Of a stretch of DNA of 64,000 nt, positions 12,863 to 24,353 are shown piece by piece; the first letter of the stretch is position 1, and each line of letters opens with the position of its first letter. A model generated the notes under the pieces. That model saw only the letters and a program-made list of their open reading frames with translations. It was not told where the DNA came from and searched no databases. Where the stretch lies: assembly GCA_037039685.1 (NCBI GenBank), contig JAWNGF010000005.1:868001-932000 (forward strand), given 5' to 3'. This stretch comes from Ceratobasidium sp. AG-K (Eukaryota > Basidiomycota > Agaricomycetes > Cantharellales > Ceratobasidiaceae). The position numbers were made by a program, and so were the translations under genes.

Positions 12863-14093
12863 ATGATCTACAACGCAGTCGTCTTTGTTTATATGCTCCT
12901 CGCCGCATTCCCTTGCATCGGCGAACAGGAGCGAGCGGCTGTTAAACTTCTTGTCAACCTCATCCTCACCTTCGTAAGTTGCGTTCCATCCTCGTACAAG
13001 AGTTGAAGCTGAACAATGGGCAGAATTTTGAATTCGGAAGGATCGTTCTCACCTTGGAGCAGTATACGCAGGCTCAAGCGGTTCTCCCACAGCTTCTTCT
13101 GCTTGCTGCTAGGCACAATCTAGTGTTCCCAACGGAAGACAATCAGGAACCAAGTTTCTTAGTGAGTATTATCGAGGCCATCCCGACTCACAGTATGTTG
13201 ATTCTTTTTATTAAAAGAATATCGCCGCGCTACTGCAAGCAATATTGCATCCTCTCATAGGCAATTTATCAGTGAGGAAGCATTGGGCCCCTATTAGTCG
13301 CGTGGCATTGACCCCCATATCGCAGATTGCCAGCCAACTTGAAATATATGCCACCGAAGAAGAAGCTCATCAGATCTTCAGGCTCTCTCTCGAGAAGATT
13401 CAAGCAACCGTTGATGCATGGGTCTGCGAGAATTCGGAGCTCATGCTTCCCAAGGCGGCCACTACGACCCCTGTGGATGAACATACACACAGCCTACTCG
13501 CTCGTGGACATGGAGACGTTTGGTGGAATGCACCTTGCATGTCCAAGTCTCAAGCAACCGAGTCTTGCGCTCAACCCTCTTCGGCTCCCCTTACTGAAGA
13601 AAACCTGCGAAAACATAATGCAACTCAGAGGCCTCAGCTCGCCTCCAATTACTTGAGTATCCCTCCACCCAACTCAATAAAACAGCTGGGGAGCACCGCG
13701 AGTCTTGGAGTTCCTCCTGCCGCTTCTATCGCTACAGGGAGGCGCACAGCTGGCTCTCGTCCCAGTACTCTCATGCCGACCTGGGTTAAATATCTCGACA
13801 TTAACTCTTCTCGAGGGGCATTCTCCAATAGCACCCATTCGCTTGGACCTCAGACTCCCAGAGAGCTCGATTCTCCCCAGGCATCTTGGGATTACCATGC
13901 CTCTGTTGGCCGCCGGTGTACGCGCGCCCTCCCCTGGGATGAGGCCGCATCTGATGAAGAACTCGACGACGGCGAGATGTCTGTCGACATGTACGAACGC
14001 CCCCATGCAAGGGGGCAGAAGGCGACAGAGGCGACATTCGGTCGCAAGTTGGCTCGTCGACTCAAGGCCGTATTCAATGCAATCCGCCTTTAG
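12863..14093 (+). CDS. Unknown protein, 374 aa
   Basis: Three exons (12863-12973, 13024-13161, 13218-14093) join in phase to 374 residues. The N-terminus MIYNAVVFVYMLLAAFPCIG is hydrophobic and could be a signal peptide or anchor. Residues 38-140 look helical and Leu-rich (LEQYTQAQAVLPQLLLLAA; IYATEEEAHQIFRLSLEKIQ). The rest is Ser/Pro-rich and probably disordered. Near the end there is an acidic patch (DEAASDEELDDGE) and then a basic tail (RKLARRLKAVFNAIR). I do not recognise the family. Splice signals are good (GTAAGT and GTGAGT donors). Confidence 0.7.
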
Positions 14094-14380
14094 GAAATCC
14101 TAAAGCCTCTTTTCAAGCTTGATGTATTCCAGCGCCTGAGATTTTTCTTACTGTTTCGGTAATCACTTGTATACTCCCAATCATTCTTCTTCTGCATCTG
14201 TGTTGTAGCTCCCCAATGCCTCCCCTACCTCTATGTCCCTATTCTTTCCTGCGTACTTGATGGCTCCGACTCTTAATTGTCATATTGATTGAATCCATTT
14301 TTACTCAATATTCAACAGTCATAAATCTAATACGGAGGGGAGCCACCCATTACACACCAGGAAGGCAAAAGGACATCTGA

Positions 14381-14890
14381 TCAAGCCCACGGATTCCACT
14401 CCTCCAATTCTCCAGGCTTCTCACCAAACTCCATTACAGATACGGCTTCAAGTAGTTCGTCTTCATGATGCTTTGCGTTGTTTATGCCGTCTGCCTCGGA
14501 CTAAACCAAGCAATCGCACTGTGGAGGCTAAGTGCGCTGAATCCTAGCCATATCAACGCCGAAAACTCATGAATTAAATGACTGGGCGTGTCCGCTTTCA
14601 GTGACTGATGCACTGAAGATTATCTTCAGGAGTGACTGGGGGACAAATAAGCCCCAGAACCGATTCAAATTTACCTTCACTTGCCCAAACTTCGTCTCGT
14701 GCAAACTGACCCGCTCTATTTCTCCAGATACAGCGGTCGATATTCCCTGAAAGATTTCATGAAACGTGCCTTTGGAGTTGCAAGGTGCCACGAGTGAGGT
14801 GCAAACAATAGCGTATCGACCCAATGCAATCCCGAGAAGGCTACTAGCGGCGCACAGCTCCTCTAGCATACTAGGATTCAAATCCTGCAT
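14381..14890 (-). CDS. Unknown small protein, about 111 aa
   Basis: Two exons (14890-14675 and 14500-14381) join in phase through a GTAAAT...TTTAG intron. Exon 1 encodes a partly hydrophobic segment (LCAASSLLGIALGRYAIVCTSLVAPC). Exon 2 is acidic, containing HEDELLEAVSVMEFGEKPGE and the ending EEWNPWA. The start may lie further upstream, because the frame stays open for about 20 codons before the ATG at 14890. I cannot name a family. It lies just downstream of the microprotein tandem array and on the same strand. Confidence 0.45.
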
Positions 14891-15366
14891 ATCAGATTTA
14901 AGCGACAATGTCGTGGGGAGACTACAAACACTATAACCAGCCCCAACAAATTAACTAAGACAGAGACGCTTCAACATGGGGTCATCCCACACCCAAACTA
15001 ATATAAACACTCCAAACCCGGACTTAGTAGGTACCATAATCTCCTAGCTCGCGAACCGCCCACTTGAGGATTCATTTTACACGCATACATGAAGGCTTTT
15101 CACACCCAGGTTGACTTGAAATGCACCATAAACACCAGTCCGGAAATAGTTCAAACTAGCTTTAGAGTGCTAGATGCAGCATAGAGAGGCGATAGCCCCA
15201 CTCAACACAGCGTGAACAAGAATATAGGAGGGATACAAACGATCGAAACAAAAATGCCTAGTAGAACGGTGAATACAGTAATAGAAAACAAGGGAATTCA
15301 AGTATTAAATTTAACACGAACCACAGCGACAACTGCAACACGCGCGAAGCACGTCGAAGCATCCAA

Positions 15367-15583
15367 TTATGCACTGCATAATACCCCCTGCTTCTCACGA
15401 TGGACCTGCACATTGTGAGAAATAAGCCCATCAATATGATGAAAAGGCGACTGGGAAGCAACAGGAACTCACGCATGGATTACAACATGCGCCACCATTA
15501 TCTGACGAATGCACAATTGTGTCCGTTGGTTCAGTGTTCATGTCGCCGGTAGGCTTTGGTTCACTCCAAACGTAGTCACTCAT
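15367..15583 (-). CDS. Cys-rich microprotein, copy B (49 aa)
   Basis: Exons 15583-15473 and 15405-15367 give 49 residues starting MSDYVWSEPKPTGDM and ending CCNPC-VHREKQGVLCSA. The intron lies directly after the CCxxC motif, and the last exon is exactly 39 nt, as in the paralogue upstream. The protein has no signal peptide and no clear membrane segment. The final cysteine is followed by two residues only, so it is not a CaaX box. Function unknown. The duplicate with the same gene structure is the main evidence that this is a real gene. The other copy is at 16492-16198. Confidence 0.7.
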
Positions 15584-16197
15584 CGTGAGGATCGAGAAAG
15601 CTGTCCCCGAATATTTAGCAGGCGAGGATGGTGAACTTTTTACGACTATTATGGGTGGATTCCAGGACCGTTTTCCTCAATGACCCAATGAAAATGTTCG
15701 TTTGAGTGCACGCTGCTTTGCATAGTCCCTTGGTAGGTTGTTGAGGTCCCCGAGACGGCGGGGACCCTGACCCTGGGCCGCAAAGCCATAGTGTACAGGA
15801 TCTAATGGCAGATCACCACTAATGAGAACAACTTGGGTCGAGATTTCGGTGTAGCATCTGGGAACCCGGCTTCATGCGAGCATTGACAAGTACAGATCTC
15901 TCTCTGTCGGGAGACTGACTTGAATACTTCCAGACGCATATATGAAGGTTGACTTGAAGTACATTGCGAGTATCTCTATGGATATGGCCCCGATCGACGA
16001 GCATTGTAGTGCCAGACTCAATATACAGTGAGAACAAAGCAACCGAATGCAAGGTGAATAATAATACAGACAAAATTCGAATGATTGAAACCAAAAATCT
16101 GGAAAGAACAGCGAGTAGCGGACGATGAGGGTATTTGGGTATCGAAGTCAACAGGAGCAACAGACGCAACATGAGAGGGGTATAGTTATGCATGCTG

Positions 16198-16492
16198 CTA
16201 GGCATTGCATAACAGTTCTTGCATCGCACTGTGGACCTGCAGCCTTTGAGTAACTTGTTAGTGCCAAGGAAACGCGGCAAACAAGTGATAAGAACTCACA
16301 CATGTACAACATTTGTTATTGTTATTCAATGAGTACATGTCGGAGTCATCGAACTGTTCCCGACTTGGGTCTGAGAAGAAGGTAAATAAAATGCGAAGTT
16401 CGATGATGTAATCATCCAAGCTTACCAAACATGTCTGGCTGAGGAGTCATGTCACCCTTGGGTTTGGGTTCGTTCGCGATATCATTGGCCAT
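16198..16492 (-). CDS. Cys-rich microprotein, copy A (58 aa)
   Basis: Exons 16492-16426, 16370-16300 and 16236-16198 give 58 residues. The start MANDIANEPKPKGDM matches copy B at EPKP-GDM. A variable acidic/Asn-rich middle follows, then KCCTC-VHSAMQELLCNA. It has one more intron than copy B, but the CCxxC/VH splice position and the 39-nt last exon are shared. The pattern CC-x2-C...C with a VH after the splice site defines a two-member family here. No known domain is recognised. It may be intracellular, as no signal peptide is visible. Confidence 0.72.
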
Positions 16493-16739
16493 TGCAGGGG
16501 TCGAAAAGTAGACCACGGGTATCAAGCAAAGTGAGGATGGGAAAAAGTAGTGATTATCAGGAGGTGAGTTCGGGCATACTTATACTTGATCGGTAAGAAA
16601 GAATGTTGGTTTGAACATACACAGCCTTGCATAGCCCGTTGACAGGTTGTCGCGGGACCTAAAAAGAAGCATTGTTCCACGGCTGGATTTGGTTTCTCAT
16701 CTGCGACAAGGCCGGGCGCCAAGCGAATGAATAAATACA

Positions 16740-17723
16740 TTAAAGTTCCTCATGCTCACTATATTCACGTTTGTGCACTTTCTCCCTTGACAGCTCGCGG
16801 TTAGCGACGAGAGCGAGCTTACCAAGTAAACTGCGCCTTACTTCGTCCTTTTCAACAGTATCCTCGACAAAGTCTCCGAGGTGGGGTGAGCCATAGAACT
16901 TCAGGCGCCGTAATCGTTTAGGCAACTATTAAGGGGTTGATCAAAGTTAGAAAACCTGCCAGCAGGACGTAGGCAACCTAACTTGCCTCGTATACACTTG
17001 GGGGCTCAGTTCTCATTAGCTTACGTGAGAGCTCGTTCATTGTTTGCACAAAAAGTGCGGGTCCTGGGTCATTCCAAGCTTCCTCTTCTCCCGGGGGCAT
17101 CGTTTTGTCAAAACATTCCAGGTTCCAAGTGGATATGCATGACCCATATCTTTTCCACTATCAGAATCTGATTTAGTGTGCTTGACAACGACCAGTCGTG
17201 GAACCTCATGACAGTACCTCGTTCACCCATTTCTCGGCTACTTCATCATCTGTCGCATCCAAGTCGATATTACCCCAGCCCAGCGAACGACTGACTTCAG
17301 TAACTGGAGTAATGTGCCGTGCATACCCCTCGACAAGGTTGTGCATTTTGCTGGGCGAATAGGCACGCCCCGTGTCCTCTGCACAGCTTTGCGCGGCTGG
17401 GTTGTACCCGTCGCATCTAGATATAGTCAAATATCCAGTCACATCATATAGAACCCAACAAGGGAACGATCGTACGTTGTCAACTCAACCATATCAATAA
17501 CCCAGTGCTTGCGTTTTTCGTCCCATTCCTGATAAACATCCATCACTCCCGGCCAGAAAACGCAGCACGCATCAGCGTTGAATTTAGCCTTGCCATTGTT
17601 GATATAGGAATCATCATAGAGTCTAGCCGCAGGGCAAGACAATTTGGGTTCTTCAGAGCATACGGCGCCAGCACAGGCGTAGCATTGCAGGCTGAAAAGC
17701 ACGCCCAAGAATAAAGCACGCAT
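16740..17723 (-). CDS. Secreted RNase T2-like protein, catalytically inactive by sequence
   Basis: Exons 17723-17476, 17416-17218, 17157-16987 and 16925-16740 give 267 aa. A signal peptide (MRALFLGVLFSLQCYACAGA) precedes a fungal ribonuclease T2 scaffold: KLSCPAA, DACC, CDGYNPAAQSC and GSCISTWNLECF keep the family cysteines and spacing. In CAS1 the HGLWP histidine position reads WVIDMVELTTC (His to Asp77). In CAS2 the FWxHEWxKHGTC box reads KWVNEWKRYGSC (His to Asn148, His to Tyr153); Glu149 is kept. RNA cleavage is therefore unlikely. The last intron is GC-AG (GAG|GCAAGT, branch TCTAAC). The C-terminal exon is basic and charged and does not resemble a normal RNase T2 end. The alignment is from family knowledge. 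Confidence 0.78.
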
Positions 17724-18340
17724 GAGAAGGCGGTCGTCTGGCACAGAATTAGGACTATCACGTGGATGTGTCAAATCACAAGAAAACACCGAGGCACGCG
17801 TACAACTGTTGGCGTATTTGAGGCACCACTCGAGGGCGAGTTACTCCTCGACTTAATTAATTGTTCGAGGCGGAAAAACCAGTTGATTGAGACATGCGAA
17901 GGACCGTTTCTAAGGACACAGCTTCAGCTGATGCAGAATATGATGAGATTTTATGAAACTATTTCACACGCAAGGCAACAAGAAGGTACCCCTGGCATCC
18001 TTGGCTTGAGCCATAGCCATATAGGTTTGATTTAAACTCCATAGACTTGCTAGCCGTCAATAAGCATCAAACAATATCCATGTGCGGGCACATCGATCCC
18101 TACTACGGTCAGCCCATGCCAGTTGAGGTCAACAATACAACAGTTTATCTTTATACAAGCCTTATCAACGGCGGTAGATATACTTGACGTTTCCGGCCTC
18201 AATTAATGGTAGCCCAGGGCAGCCTGAATTCTGTGTTGTGGCGTTTCACTGGAAACGCCCAGGAGATCACGTGCAAACGAAGCTGCTTACACAAGGTGAC
18301 CCAGCCGTCCAAATTCGACAGCATACTGAAGGGCAGCATC
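17724..18340. promoter_or_regulatory. Divergent promoter region between the RNase T2-like gene and RRP45
   Basis: 617 bp between two divergent starts. I see no confident core element and no further gene. Confidence 0.35.
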
Positions 18341-19566
18341 ATGCCTCGCGAACTCGAGCCTCCTCACTTGCAATCCGACTTTGTTCTCTCCGCCCTCCGT
18401 GCTACTCCTGCTATTCGCGTCGATGGTCGTTCACCAATGCAAGCCCGTGAACCGGAGCTCAGGTTTGGAGACTCACTTGGGTGGGTAGAGTGCCAGATGG
18501 GAAAGACAAGGTGATTATACATACATGTAAGTAGCGAATTTATGGGGCTAAATTATTCCTATTTGAGAGAGTACTAGCAAATGTATCAGCCTCCATGGCT
18601 CGACCACGTCCAGACAGGCCGTACGAAGGTTCGATCACGATTCATACCGAACTCAGTCCAATGGCATCGGCTATCTACGAGACAGGCCGGTACGCCCCAA
18701 AGTCGTGCCCTGGTAGAACGGTATCTTAATGTTTTGTTAGGTCCTCTGATGAGGAAGTAGTTCTTACCCGAATGATCGAAAAGATTATTCGAAGAAGCGA
18801 GGCCGTTGACCGGGAGGCGCTGTGCGTTTTAGCCGGACAACAGGTATATTGCACTTCAGCGGCGTCTCGATGTCCGTCTTTGTTCAACTTGGTAATCAAA
18901 CCCGCAGGTTTGGGCGGTGCGCCTCACCATACACGTGCTATCAGACGAGGGGAACGTGCTGGATTGTGCATGTCTTGCAGCTGTCGCAGCCCTGCGACAT
19001 TTTAGGTCAGATTCATTCGGGGGCATATATATTTGAAAACTTATTGTTACGCAGGCGGCCCGAAGTAGAGGTGGTTGGAGATGAAGTAATTGTTGTACGT
19101 TGGCTCCGCTCTCTCTGTAATCATATCTGTAACGCCTGGCTTTAGCATGACCCCGAGGAACGAGCGCCGGTCCCACTATCACTCCATCATACACCTTACT
19201 GCGTCTCGTTTGCATTTCTCGACGAGGAGTAAGTATTCATCTCGCTTCGACCACTTTGGGTAGAAAATAATTCGCTTCAAGTCTCCCCGTGTTAGACCCG
19301 AACCATTTGGAAACACAGTTATCGCAATCGTCGCTTAATCTGGCCCTTACACCAGCCCGCGAGTTGTGCACCGTTCAAAAAGCTGGAGGATTGGCTCTCA
19401 AGGCCAATGAGATGCTTAGGTAAGTAGAGAATCTCAAACTCCTTCATTACTGACCCAATGCGGCAGATTGGTTGACGTTGCCTCCCGTCGGGCAAAAGAG
19501 CTTAGTGTATTAGTCGATAAAAGGCTGAAAGAGGATCTAGCCACTCGTGTAATTGAAATCCGCTGA
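18341..19566 (+). CDS. RRP45: Exosome core subunit RRP45 (EXOSC9-like)
   Basis: RNase PH-fold subunit of the RNA exosome ring (nuclear and cytoplasmic 3'-5' RNA decay and processing). Eight exons were mapped (18341-18510, 18570-18689, 18741-18843, 18908-19005, 19055-19094, 19146-19228, 19282-19419, 19467-19566), giving about 283 aa, close to yeast Rrp45. Diagnostic blocks are the start MPRELEPP, then IRVDGRSPMQAREPELRFG and LGWVECQMGKTRVLANV. ELSPMASAIYETGRSSDE, REALCVLAGQQVWAVRL and ACLAAVAALRHFRRPEV follow. No catalytic phosphate-binding site is expected, since the eukaryotic core ring is inactive. All junctions are in phase. Confidence 0.9.
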
Positions 19567-22500
19567 GTTCAATGAACAGTCTTTCAGTGTAGTTGCAATT
19601 TGTGGATGCGCGACCGAATCATGCCGAACCCCCTCTTCTCAAACTGCGAGTATATCTTCGCCATCAAACTGAATCTGCCACAGCCATTCGCGATCACCAA
19701 ACGCCCAACGTTCAATAAGTTTGCGCATGCGCATCCGCCGTGACATTGCTTTAGCTGAACAACTTCTTAGCTTCTGGTTACTCAAACGATATGCCAGGCT
19801 TGCTGAAGGGGGAGGGGTTACCTCGACGTTTTATTTGCACAAAACTAACCAAGGACGACCCTTAACAGGTCCTGCTTCGTGCATACACCTCGCAGGATCG
19901 CTTAGATGGAACACATGTAAATCAGCCTTTTGGGCATTTGAAGGTTATGCTAGTTGTCACTGCGATAAGATTGGCTCAGGGTACTGGCCAAGGGATAGCT
20001 CTTGGGAACCACCAGAACGGTGTCCGCGCTTGGTAAATGGTGCCACCACCGCAGCTCACCGAACCGAGGCGAGCAACGGACTGATTCTTGGTCTTTACAA
20101 CACATGCTCAGCATTTCTACAACGCGATTGCCATGGTGAGTCTATAACAATATTATATTGCAATATCTACCTTGAATCGGTATAAGGTTCCTCACCCTTA
20201 TAACTGTACCCACTGGTTGAGTCCCAGTGGACTATTTCATAAGGCCCACAGTTGTGGTCGCGACGTGGAAAAGTACCTGATTGTGACCGACACGAGAGAA
20301 AAGTACGTAACGTACATATAAGGTGAGATCTGCATGTGTTGCCATTTGTATATATACCACATGTCTCATACGCATGCCAAAGTAAACAGTGCGCAGTCTA
20401 GACGCATTAATATAGCCAGGACGCCTCGTTCGTATAGAAATGCTTTGGAATGCTTGCTTCATCCGGGGTGCGCGTGGTTATCTGGACGGCCATCTTGCGT
20501 TGATCAACCTTGAATTTCACTGGTTGACTTTCTGGCAGTAAATGTCGATATTGGTCTGCTTGTTGAAATCCAAAGTTGTCTTTATTCATCGTGCCCAAAA
20601 CAACATGTCTTGCTATATTATACTGGTCTAAACCCCACTTTTCACTCGGAGGCAAGTTACTGCGACCGCGTATGACACCAACGCCTTTCATCTCAACGGT
20701 AGTGATCGGCCCTAAGCAATATGATTCCTATTCAACGACCCTAGCTAAAATATTACTCGGTTTCAAACACAACCCACTCGATCCCACGATTGCCAGTCAC
20801 GCGTGTCCTTGAGACCCCGCCACAACGTGTCACCGAGTTCACTGAGTACCACGACCTCCAGTTGTCGAGCAACTCGTGATCACGGTTTGAGCCCGCAACG
20901 TGGGTCCCGATTACATCGCGAGAGAAACTTTCTTCAATCAGTGCCTTGGCCGATGTGCAGCGTTGGTCGGTATATTGAACGCCGGTGTCGAGGCCTCTAC
21001 CTGGTAAGGTAGTAGGATTGCCTTTATCCAATGGACCGATTTCATCGCGCTTGAACTCCGCGCGGATGAAAGGACTTGCAAGAGTAGATCACATTACCAT
21101 AATCACATAGCTCTAACTTTCAAACAGCGCATAATAGAATGGCTAAAGGATCTGACAGTTGAATATTTCCTTTTGTGCGAAGCTCGAAAAAGTGTCTGCT
21201 GAATGTAAATGGAGACCAAGGTAACTAAATGTTTGCACGTAAGCAGTGATTACACGCGCACATTCGCATCTAAGCACATCCCGAGATGGCATGGCAAACT
21301 CCGCGCTGTCGAACAATGCAACCACCCTGGGCGCTGGGTGATCCTAATCATGCACTATCGGCCACATGCACCGGTAAAGCCAACCTCCGAAAAGTAATCA
21401 ACTACTTCCTAGGTAACTAGGCAGTACGCATGTAGTCTGAGCCAGCTGGATGAAATTCGTACGAGAAGCGTTAGTTTCTCTACTGGTGGTTCCGAGGGAC
21501 CTGTCCAGTCAAAGGCGTGATTGCGGTGGCGTATGCCGAGCTCCTAAACTCGTCTAGTGCGTTTGATCGACGTCGTGTTGCTTGGGCAGAGCACCGATGT
21601 AATCCGGTTCCGCAGTAACTTTGTGATGAAAGGTAGTACGGACCTTCCAAAGGTATTCGTCGCTTTGGAAAGCACTGGCAGGGGATAAAATTCGTCTTTA
21701 GTACAGCGAGTCGGCTATGGTTCCTAATAGATGGTGGCACATAACGGCCAGGTTCAAATGCCAATTGTTTCATGTGCATATTGCCGTGGTTCGCTCTCCA
21801 GTGAGCGTCACTAACAGTAGCCGAAATGAATGCGGCTGTACTCAGCTTAAGGTTATCCCCGAGTTGGCTAGCAGTAGAGACGCTATGGGAAACTTTCAGC
21901 AACTCCTAATAAAGCTGTATTCACTCTATAGTAGATAAAACGCGCGCGTCCTGCAATCGGATATCCGATTTCTCAGTGGCTGAAGCACCACCGAGAGCCA
22001 AGCGAATTGTTTCACGCAACCTTCTGGCGTGATTGTTTGGACCTACATCCTCAATTGCACACAGCTCAGACCGGGAGAAGCGCATGGACCAGAAGACGGG
22101 TGTGGGTGACCCATTGCTCCGACCTTGACCGAGCTCGCCGTTTCCTGGCTCAACGCGCGCGCAATATAACCAATAATAGGTAGTGTAAGATCCTGTAAAG
22201 CCGGTGCTGTCGCGTTTTTTTTTTCGAATACTACAGGCGCGCTACTCGAGGTGTGGGAAGAGAGATGGCCACTCTCTGGGCTCACGAAGGCAAATCACCA
22301 GTTATTCGGGGCAATTGTACCATTTGAAGGAAATGTACGTGCGGGGTTGATTTGCGATTTTCAGCTATGCATATTACAAATATGACTTGGAAGCCTAGCA
22401 ACACGCGACACACAGTCCTCGGGGAATGCGCTCAGGCGAAGTGATCCAACGTATGCGCCGTATTTCATCTGGGTCAACGCACCGGTAAACTTTGCGCCAA

Positions 22501-23087
22501 GTCGTCTCCTCAGTGGATCTGCTGGGACCCCGAACACTAGATCAAATCGACAACGGCTCATGCTCTTGCTTCTGGAACGCATTATCGGCAAGAATCAAGG
22601 GGCAAGCCAAAAGTCTATCATCCGTGGAAGAGTGAACTTTTAGAGGAGGAAGTAGAGAGCAAGGTTCAGTAATATTTGCTTACAGCGCCCCGAGTATTCG
22701 CGAACCATTACAGCCCTTTGCAGACTAGAGTCCAAATTTCTGACGTATCGCCAAATCAGTCGTGCCGGGGGTTCGTAGCCGGTGAATAGGTTTTTTCCAA
22801 CCCGAGGACTTATGCTCTAGAATCTGCTCTGAGAGAATGACGTAGTGACGTGTCGGTGCTTTCTGATGCTGTGTGTCCCCAAAACATTATAGCCGTTCGT
22901 ATACATGTTTGCGGACCCGTCTATTAGAGGTGCAGGATTTGTGAGCCCATGAGTTCAGCGCCACTTTCGGCGCGTCGATCAGGCCGCATTCACTCGGACC
23001 ACCCACGTGACCGCGCTTCTTCCTCGGACCACATGATGTCGGAATAGCCGTTTCAACACGTACGACGACAAGAAAAATATAGCAGAC
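19567..23087. other. Long gap without an assignable gene
   Basis: About 3.5 kb with several open frames of 70-110 codons, for example minus 21031-20753, minus 22576-22361 (ATG start, basic N-terminus) and minus 22285-22043. None shows a family I recognise. An unrecognised gene made of short exons cannot be excluded. Confidence 0.3.
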
Positions 23088-24053
23088 ATGGTGACGCAGT
23101 CAAAAGGTCAACCCTGGATCATCGCCTGGTTTCTGGTCAGCGCGTTGCTGGTATCCTGGGACGCAGGGTATTGCTTCATGCGGTGAGCATGGCGAGGGCA
23201 CTTCGGCTTTGAACTCTGAGCTCTGAGCAGCTTTTTGCGTGCAGACCCCGGTCTATGGTTGGCGGTGATTTGCATTGGATATGGAAACCATACTCTCTCT
23301 ACGCGGAGGTGGATCATGTAAGTTGCTTGATTTGGTCAGGGTTTCACGCCTGATTTGGTCGGTGAGTAGGTGTATGGGCTACCTTCGCTTGACAGGGGAG
23401 ATGGGTTTCCAAACGCCCAGTGTGAGTTCTGGTCGTGGCGCGAGAGCCCTGTTTGAACTTTGCTCGGATAGCATTCATGAACGTTGTTGAAACGTTGACC
23501 AACGTAAGTATATTGCATCCGACCCCGCCCAAACTATGACTAACCGCAAATTTCCCGCCTCAGCTCGCATACGTGTATTATGCACATGTTCAACCCTCGG
23601 GTATTGCCCCACTTATTGGCTTCTCAGGTAGAGGCGGGCCCCACTGCCTAATATAACCTATTTCTGACTTGTTCGGTTACACCCGAATCCCAGGCGCGAT
23701 TATGACACTTTCCAAGACGGTTTTGTACTGGTTACAAGACTATTACTGTTCTTGGTGCACCACCGGACATAACCCGCCTCTGAAATGGATTATCCTTTTC
23801 GCATTACCAAATGTGAGTCGGTTTTAATTAAACTACATTGATCGAGGCGTGCTCTGGTGCTGAACATCTGAAACCCCTGCACTTGGACCTACCTGCGAAT
23901 AGGGGTAAGTGTCGTGTTGACTTGCAGGGCTTCGTGGCTGATGGCGTTTAATCAAGTCTCTGGCTTGTTCTGCCAACGGCGATCGTTTACTCACTTGGGA
24001 AGGATATTGCAAAAACGCTGCAGGAAGCGCCCAAGAAAAGCAAACTCATGTAA
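23088..24053 (+). CDS. EXPERA/emopamil-binding-like four-helix membrane protein
   Basis: Exons 23088-23182, 23245-23317, 23370-23421, 23472-23503, 23564-23627, 23694-23812, 23903-23904 and 23957-24053 total exactly 178 codons (177 aa). Four hydrophobic stretches are visible: IIAWFLVSALLVSW; around LAYVYYAHVQPSGIAPLIGF; WIILFALPN; LWLVLPTAIVYSL. Motifs typical of this fungal group are LHWIWKPYSLYAEVDHVYG, RGDGFPNAQS, NVVETLTN and the end NGLWLVLP, which resembles the EBP family NALWLVLPG. The C-terminus is Lys-rich (APKKSKLM), consistent with ER retention. Related EXPERA proteins act on sterol isomerisation or bind sterols; the substrate here is unknown. The reading frame requires a 2-nt exon (GG) at 23903-23904. 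Confidence 0.72.
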
Positions 24054-24353
24054 CATAGCGGTTATTAGATTTGGCTTTTTTTCTCCGGAAAGCTCATTCC
24101 GTTATTCGGGGCGGAGGCGAAGAGTAAGCGAACAAGCCCACTAAGATTGTTTGTCCACATCGGGATCAGCCTGGGATACTCTCTACGTCGCATACTGGCC
24201 CCTTGACCTGGCCATGGCTGTCATAAACACTGCTTAGACTCGCCTGTTCACACACCCCCCCCTGATAGACTTCTCCCACTCTTCTAGCTCCATCTACTGT
24301 TCGCTCCACAATTGTATGTCCCCTGTCACTTGAGGAAGACATCCCAACTGATC

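Larger units (their letters stand above)
15080..16665. repeat. Diverged tandem duplication of a microprotein gene
   Basis: Two diverged units, about 15080-15755 and 15930-16665, share upstream blocks (around 15688-15750 and 16608-16662), intron positions, coding exons and a 3' flank (ACGCATA-ATGAAGG followed by TTGACTTGAA). The extents were estimated by eye. Confidence 0.65.

Noticed and set aside
15367..16492. Basidiomycete mating pheromone precursors
   Set aside because: The size and final cysteine are suggestive, but only two residues follow the cysteine (no CaaX box), and no pheromone receptor gene is nearby.
20753..21031. Minus-strand frame containing WYSVNSVTRCGG
   Set aside because: No family, no splice partners and no ATG at its beginning; a chance frame of this length is expected in 64 kb.
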